From Clostridiaceae bacterium (GTDB taxonomy: Bacteria > Bacillota > Clostridia > Lachnospirales > Lachnospiraceae): a stretch of DNA of 64,000 nt. Positions 61,582 to 64,000 of the stretch are shown piece after piece (positions within the stretch are counted from its first letter, which is position 1; every line of letters starts with the position of its first letter). The DNA is taken from contig CAJSZV010000022.1 in the NCBI GenBank assembly GCA_910574345.1, positions 1 to 64,000 of the forward strand, written 5' to 3'. The position numbers and the translations under genes are program-made. Under the pieces are notes generated by a model. The model saw only the letters and a list, made by a program, of their open reading frames with translations. It did not search any database and was not told the origin of the DNA.

Positions 61582-62928
61582 TTATCTCACCAAAGCCGGT
61601 TTTTTAGAATCATATTTCCAGCCCGGAATCAGATACTGCATTGCCTCTGCATCATTTCGGTCATGACTCGGAAGCCGATTATACAATCTGTTTGCTTCCT
61701 CCACCTTAACCATATCAATCGTCACTCCCATTCCCGGTTTATCCGGTACCTGAAGAAAACCGTCTTTTATCTCCGGTGCGTCTTTTAAAAGATTCTGACC
61801 ATCCTGCCAGATCCAGTGAGTATCCAAAGCTGTAGGCCTGCCCGGCGCCGCCGCCGCCACATGGGCAAAAGCTGTCAGGGTAATGTCAAAGTGGTTGTTG
61901 GAATGACTTCCCCAGGTAAGGCCCCAGTCGTTGAGCACCTGGGCCATCCGCACGCTTCCTTCAAATCCCCAGAAATGAGGATCCGCAAGAACAATATCTA
62001 CAGACTTTTGCGCCACGGAGTGATAAAACTGCCGCCAGTTGGTAGCAATCATATTGGTAGCCACCGGAAGATTAACCGCATTTTTAAACTCCGCCATAAT
62101 CTCCCTGCTGCTGAAACCTGCTTCCGGCCCACAGGGGTCTTCTATATATGTCAAGACTCCCTCCATGGGTTTGCACAAATCTATGGCTTCTCTCAGGCTC
62201 CATGCACCGTTGGGATCAATATTGATTCTGCCGGTCGGGAAGTGCTTCTTAAGGGCACACACCGTCTCCATCTCTTTTTCGCCTTCCAGCACTCCGCCTT
62301 TGAGTTTGAAATTGCGGAAACCATATTTTTCATGAAGAGTACATGCCTGTTCCACCATGCGCTCCGCTGTCAGCATCTCCTGCCTTCTCAAACGGAACCA
62401 GGAATCCCCACTGGACTGTTCATCTATGTAAGGCAGGTCTGCCCTTTTCTTATCGCTTACATAAAACAGATAGCCTAGGGTCTCTACCTGATCTCTCTGT
62501 TTTCCTTCTCCCAAAAGTTCGCACATAGGAAGCTCCAGGTACTGTCCCAGCAGATCCAGCATAGCGCATTCTATAGCCCATTCTGCCTTTACCACAAATT
62601 TCAGTTTGCTGATATCCAAAGTCTGAATTCCTTCTCCGTCATCCTCCGCGGCTCTTTTGGCCGCTCTGTGGATTGACTGAAGAACTCTCCGGTAAGCTCC
62701 TATAGGACTCCCTTCCACCAAGGGAATGCATGCTCTCAAAGATTCACAGGTATAATCTCCTCCGTGAATCTCGCCGATACCCGTGTGTCCGGCGCTGTCC
62801 TTTAAAATTACCAGGTTTCTGGTAAAAAAGGGAGCGTGGGCGCCGCTGAGGGTCATCAGCATGCTGTCATATCCGGCAACAGGGATAACCTGCATCTCTG
62901 TTACGGTTGGTGTTCCTCTTCGTTCCAT
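61582..62928 (-). CDS. gudD: Glucarate dehydratase-like enolase-superfamily enzyme
   Basis: This 448-residue enzyme aligns with GudD: KLKGG (K208/K210), D238 in INIDPNGAW, E263 in YIEDPCG, N292 in ATNMIATNWRQ, D316 in LADPHFW and H342 in [10 protein letters not shown]. GudD dehydrates D-glucarate (and L-idarate) to 5-keto-4-deoxyglucarate. The dehydrated product would normally go to a KDG aldolase, which is not in the window. It has AGGAGGAAG before the ATG. Confidence 0.9.
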   Translation of the reverse strand: MERRGTPTVTEMQVIPVAGYDSMLMTLSGAHAPFFTRNLVILKDSAGHTGIGEIHGGDYTCESLRACIPLVEGSPIGAYRRVLQSIHRAAKRAAEDDGEGIQTLDISKLKFVVKAEWAIECAMLDLLGQYLELPMCELLGEGKQRDQVETLGYLFYVSDKKRADLPYIDEQSSGDSWFRLRRQEMLTAERMVEQACTLHEKYGFRNFKLKGGVLEGEKEMETVCALKKHFPTGRINIDPNGAWSLREAIDLCKPMEGVLTYIEDPCGPEAGFSSREIMAEFKNAVNLPVATNMIATNWRQFYHSVAQKSVDIVLADPHFWGFEGSVRMAQVLNDWGLTWGSHSNNHFDITLTAFAHVAAAAPGRPTALDTHWIWQDGQNLLKDAPEIKDGFLQVPDKPGMGVTIDMVKVEEANRLYNRLPSHDRNDAEAMQYLIPGWKYDSKKPALVR

Positions 62929-62959
62929 GTGTATTCTTCCTCCTTTTCAATCGGAGCGT

Positions 62960-62982
62960 TGTATGGTCGTTTTGTCCATACA
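62960..62982. promoter_or_regulatory. Inverted repeat (candidate operator) before gudD
   Basis: TGTATGG-9-CCATACA is a perfect 7-bp inverted repeat between a promoter (63013-63042) and the gudD start. On the minus strand it also overlaps a 10-codon leader frame (62947-62979) with its own AGGAGG. A regulator could bind the DNA, or the leader ORF could affect translation. Confidence 0.45.
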
Positions 62983-63012
62983 TCCTCCTTCTTTTCCCGC
63001 TCTTTATATTCA

Positions 63013-63042
63013 ATAATACCAGCGGGTTTATGAAAAGGCCAA
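63013..63042 (-). promoter_or_regulatory. Internal promoter for gudD-tct operon
   Basis: On the minus strand TTGGCC (63037-63042) and TATTAT (63013-63018) lie 18 bp apart in the 185-bp gap between the tandem dehydratase genes. It may drive the transporter genes separately from the upstream copy. Confidence 0.5.
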
Positions 63043-63113
63043 TTCATTATTGTGATTTCTTCTATAAGGAATACTAATTGTACCGTTCTCGGCCCTGCTG
63101 CCAAAAACCCTTC

Positions 63114-64000
63114 TTACCGCACCAGACAGGGCCTCTTGGGGTCAAACTTCCAGCCGGGAATCAGATACTGCATTCCTACGGCATCGTCTCTTCCGCCAAG
63201 GCAGTTATCCAGATATACCTGATGGGCCTTCCTGATCTGATCCATATCCGCCTCGATTCCAAGGCCCGGTTTCTTTGGCACTGCCACACAGCCGTCCACA
63301 ATCTGCAAGGGCTCTTTTGTCAGTCTCTCCAGTCCCTCCTGCCAGATCCAGTGGGTATCCAGGGCATTGTACTCTCCCGGAACCGCCGCGCCTACCTGAG
63401 TAAACATAGCCAGAGAAATGTCAAAGTGGTTGTTGGAATGACTTCCCCATGTATAGCCGAAGTCATGACACATCTGTCCTACTCTCACAGAACCGGCCAT
63501 GGTCCAGAAATGAGGATCCGCCAGAATAATATCCACTGCCTGAGACTCTAAGGAATGGCTTACTTCCCTCCAGTCTGTGGCGATCATGTTGGTAGCTGTG
63601 GGGAATCCGGTGCGGCGTCTGAACTCACTCATAATCTCTCTTCCTGAATAAACGCCCTCTGCTCCGCACGGGTCCTCACAATATGTAAGAATGCCTTTCA
63701 TTCCCTTAACATACTCTACTGCCTGTTCAAGAAGCCATCCGCCGTTGGGATCCAGGTCGATTCTGGCTTCCGGAAATGCCTTTTTTAAGGCGCGGATTAC
63801 ATCCATCTCCTCATTGCCCGGAAGCACGCCGCCCTTTAACTTAAAGTCCTGGAACCCATATTTTTCGTGGGTAGCCTTAGCAAATGCTACGATGCTGTCT
63901 GCATCCAGGGCTTCCTCATGACGGATCCGATACCATTCACAGTCGGAATCCGGCTCGCAGTCGTAGGGCAGATCGGTCTTCTTTCTGTCTCCCACAAAGA
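63114..64000 (-). CDS. Second glucarate dehydratase-like enzyme (5' end outside window)
   Basis: The ~295 visible residues are the C-terminal two thirds of a second Gud[85 protein letters not shown]. It shares most key residues with the downstream copy but differs in many others, so it is a diverged paralogue rather than a recent duplicate. The frame is open through base 64000 and the start lies beyond. Confidence 0.9.
   Translation of the reverse strand, partial: FVGDRKKTDLPYDCEPDSDCEWYRIRHEEALDADSIVAFAKATHEKYGFQDFKLKGGVLPGNEEMDVIRALKKAFPEARIDLDPNGGWLLEQAVEYVKGMKGILTYCEDPCGAEGVYSGREIMSEFRRRTGFPTATNMIATDWREVSHSLESQAVDIILADPHFWTMAGSVRVGQMCHDFGYTWGSHSNNHFDISLAMFTQVGAAVPGEYNALDTHWIWQEGLERLTKEPLQIVDGCVAVPKKPGLGIEADMDQIRKAHQVYLDNCLGGRDDAVGMQYLIPGWKFDPKRPCLVR

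Overview
The window looks like chromosome of an anaerobic, spore-forming Clostridia, most likely a gut Lachnospiraceae (Clostridium cluster XIVa type). Evidence: a sporulation gene (spoIIIAA) behind a sigma-E-type promoter, a bile-salt-hydrolase-family enzyme, TRAP and tripartite tricarboxylate transporters, an AAA-ATPase/PD-(D/E)XK fusion common in Clostridia, and strong AGGAGG ribosome sites. No rRNA, tRNA, CRISPR or intact prophage was seen. The species cannot be named from the sequence.

Layout. (1) 97-1059: spoIIIAA, minus strand. (2) About 1160-11125: an A/T-richer island with a GntR regulator, a 44-residue membrane peptide, a two-component system, a DUF308 protein and a MacB/FtsX-type ABC transporter. 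It is followed by scraps of a second two-component system and a complete IS66 element (8402-10945), and it ends at the 3' end of rlmH. (3) 11178-16170: backbone minus-strand genes rlmH, a GNAT acetyltransferase, an orphan response regulator, a ComEA-like protein, a DMT protein, folD and fchA. FolD seems to lack two cyclohydrolase catalytic residues, and fchA is its neighbour. (4) 16425-18950: a decayed flavoprotein plus LytTR/GHKL two-component locus. (5) 19127-30961: an unknown protein, an MFS transporter, a HAD phosphatase, the AAA/PD-(D/E)XK protein, an AraC-controlled locus of PTS EIIC and a large glycoside hydrolase, an ADP-ribosylglycohydrolase and an acetamidase-family protein. (6) 30976-40304: arginine biosynthesis. 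argC-(zinc ribbon)-argJ-argB-argD-(membrane protein) runs leftward and argG rightward. Both units have ArgR-box-like promoters. Between them lies a gene with 17 tandem coiled-coil repeats.

(7) 40434-45325: a MerR regulator with a textbook 19-bp-spacer promoter in front of a DapB-like amine dehydrogenase, a choloylglycine-hydrolase-family enzyme, and a MATE pump behind a leader with a terminator (candidate guanidine-IV riboswitch). (8) 45374-54943: a ten-gene minus-strand catabolic operon (aminotransferase, TRAP transporter, M20 hydrolase, threonine-synthase-like lyase, creatininase, DauR-like regulator, D-amino-acid PLP enzyme, RidA) with a divergent LysR regulator. It looks like uptake and deamination of an unidentified modified or D-amino acid. 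(9) 56357-64000: tandem glucarate-dehydratase-like enzymes with a TctCBA transporter, a metallo-beta-lactamase-fold hydrolase and a LarA-like protein, probably an aldarate uptake and catabolism operon.

Most promising for follow-up: the ten-gene amino-acid operon, the MATE leader, the repeat protein between the arg units, the FolD/FchA pair, and the aldarate operon with its candidate operator.
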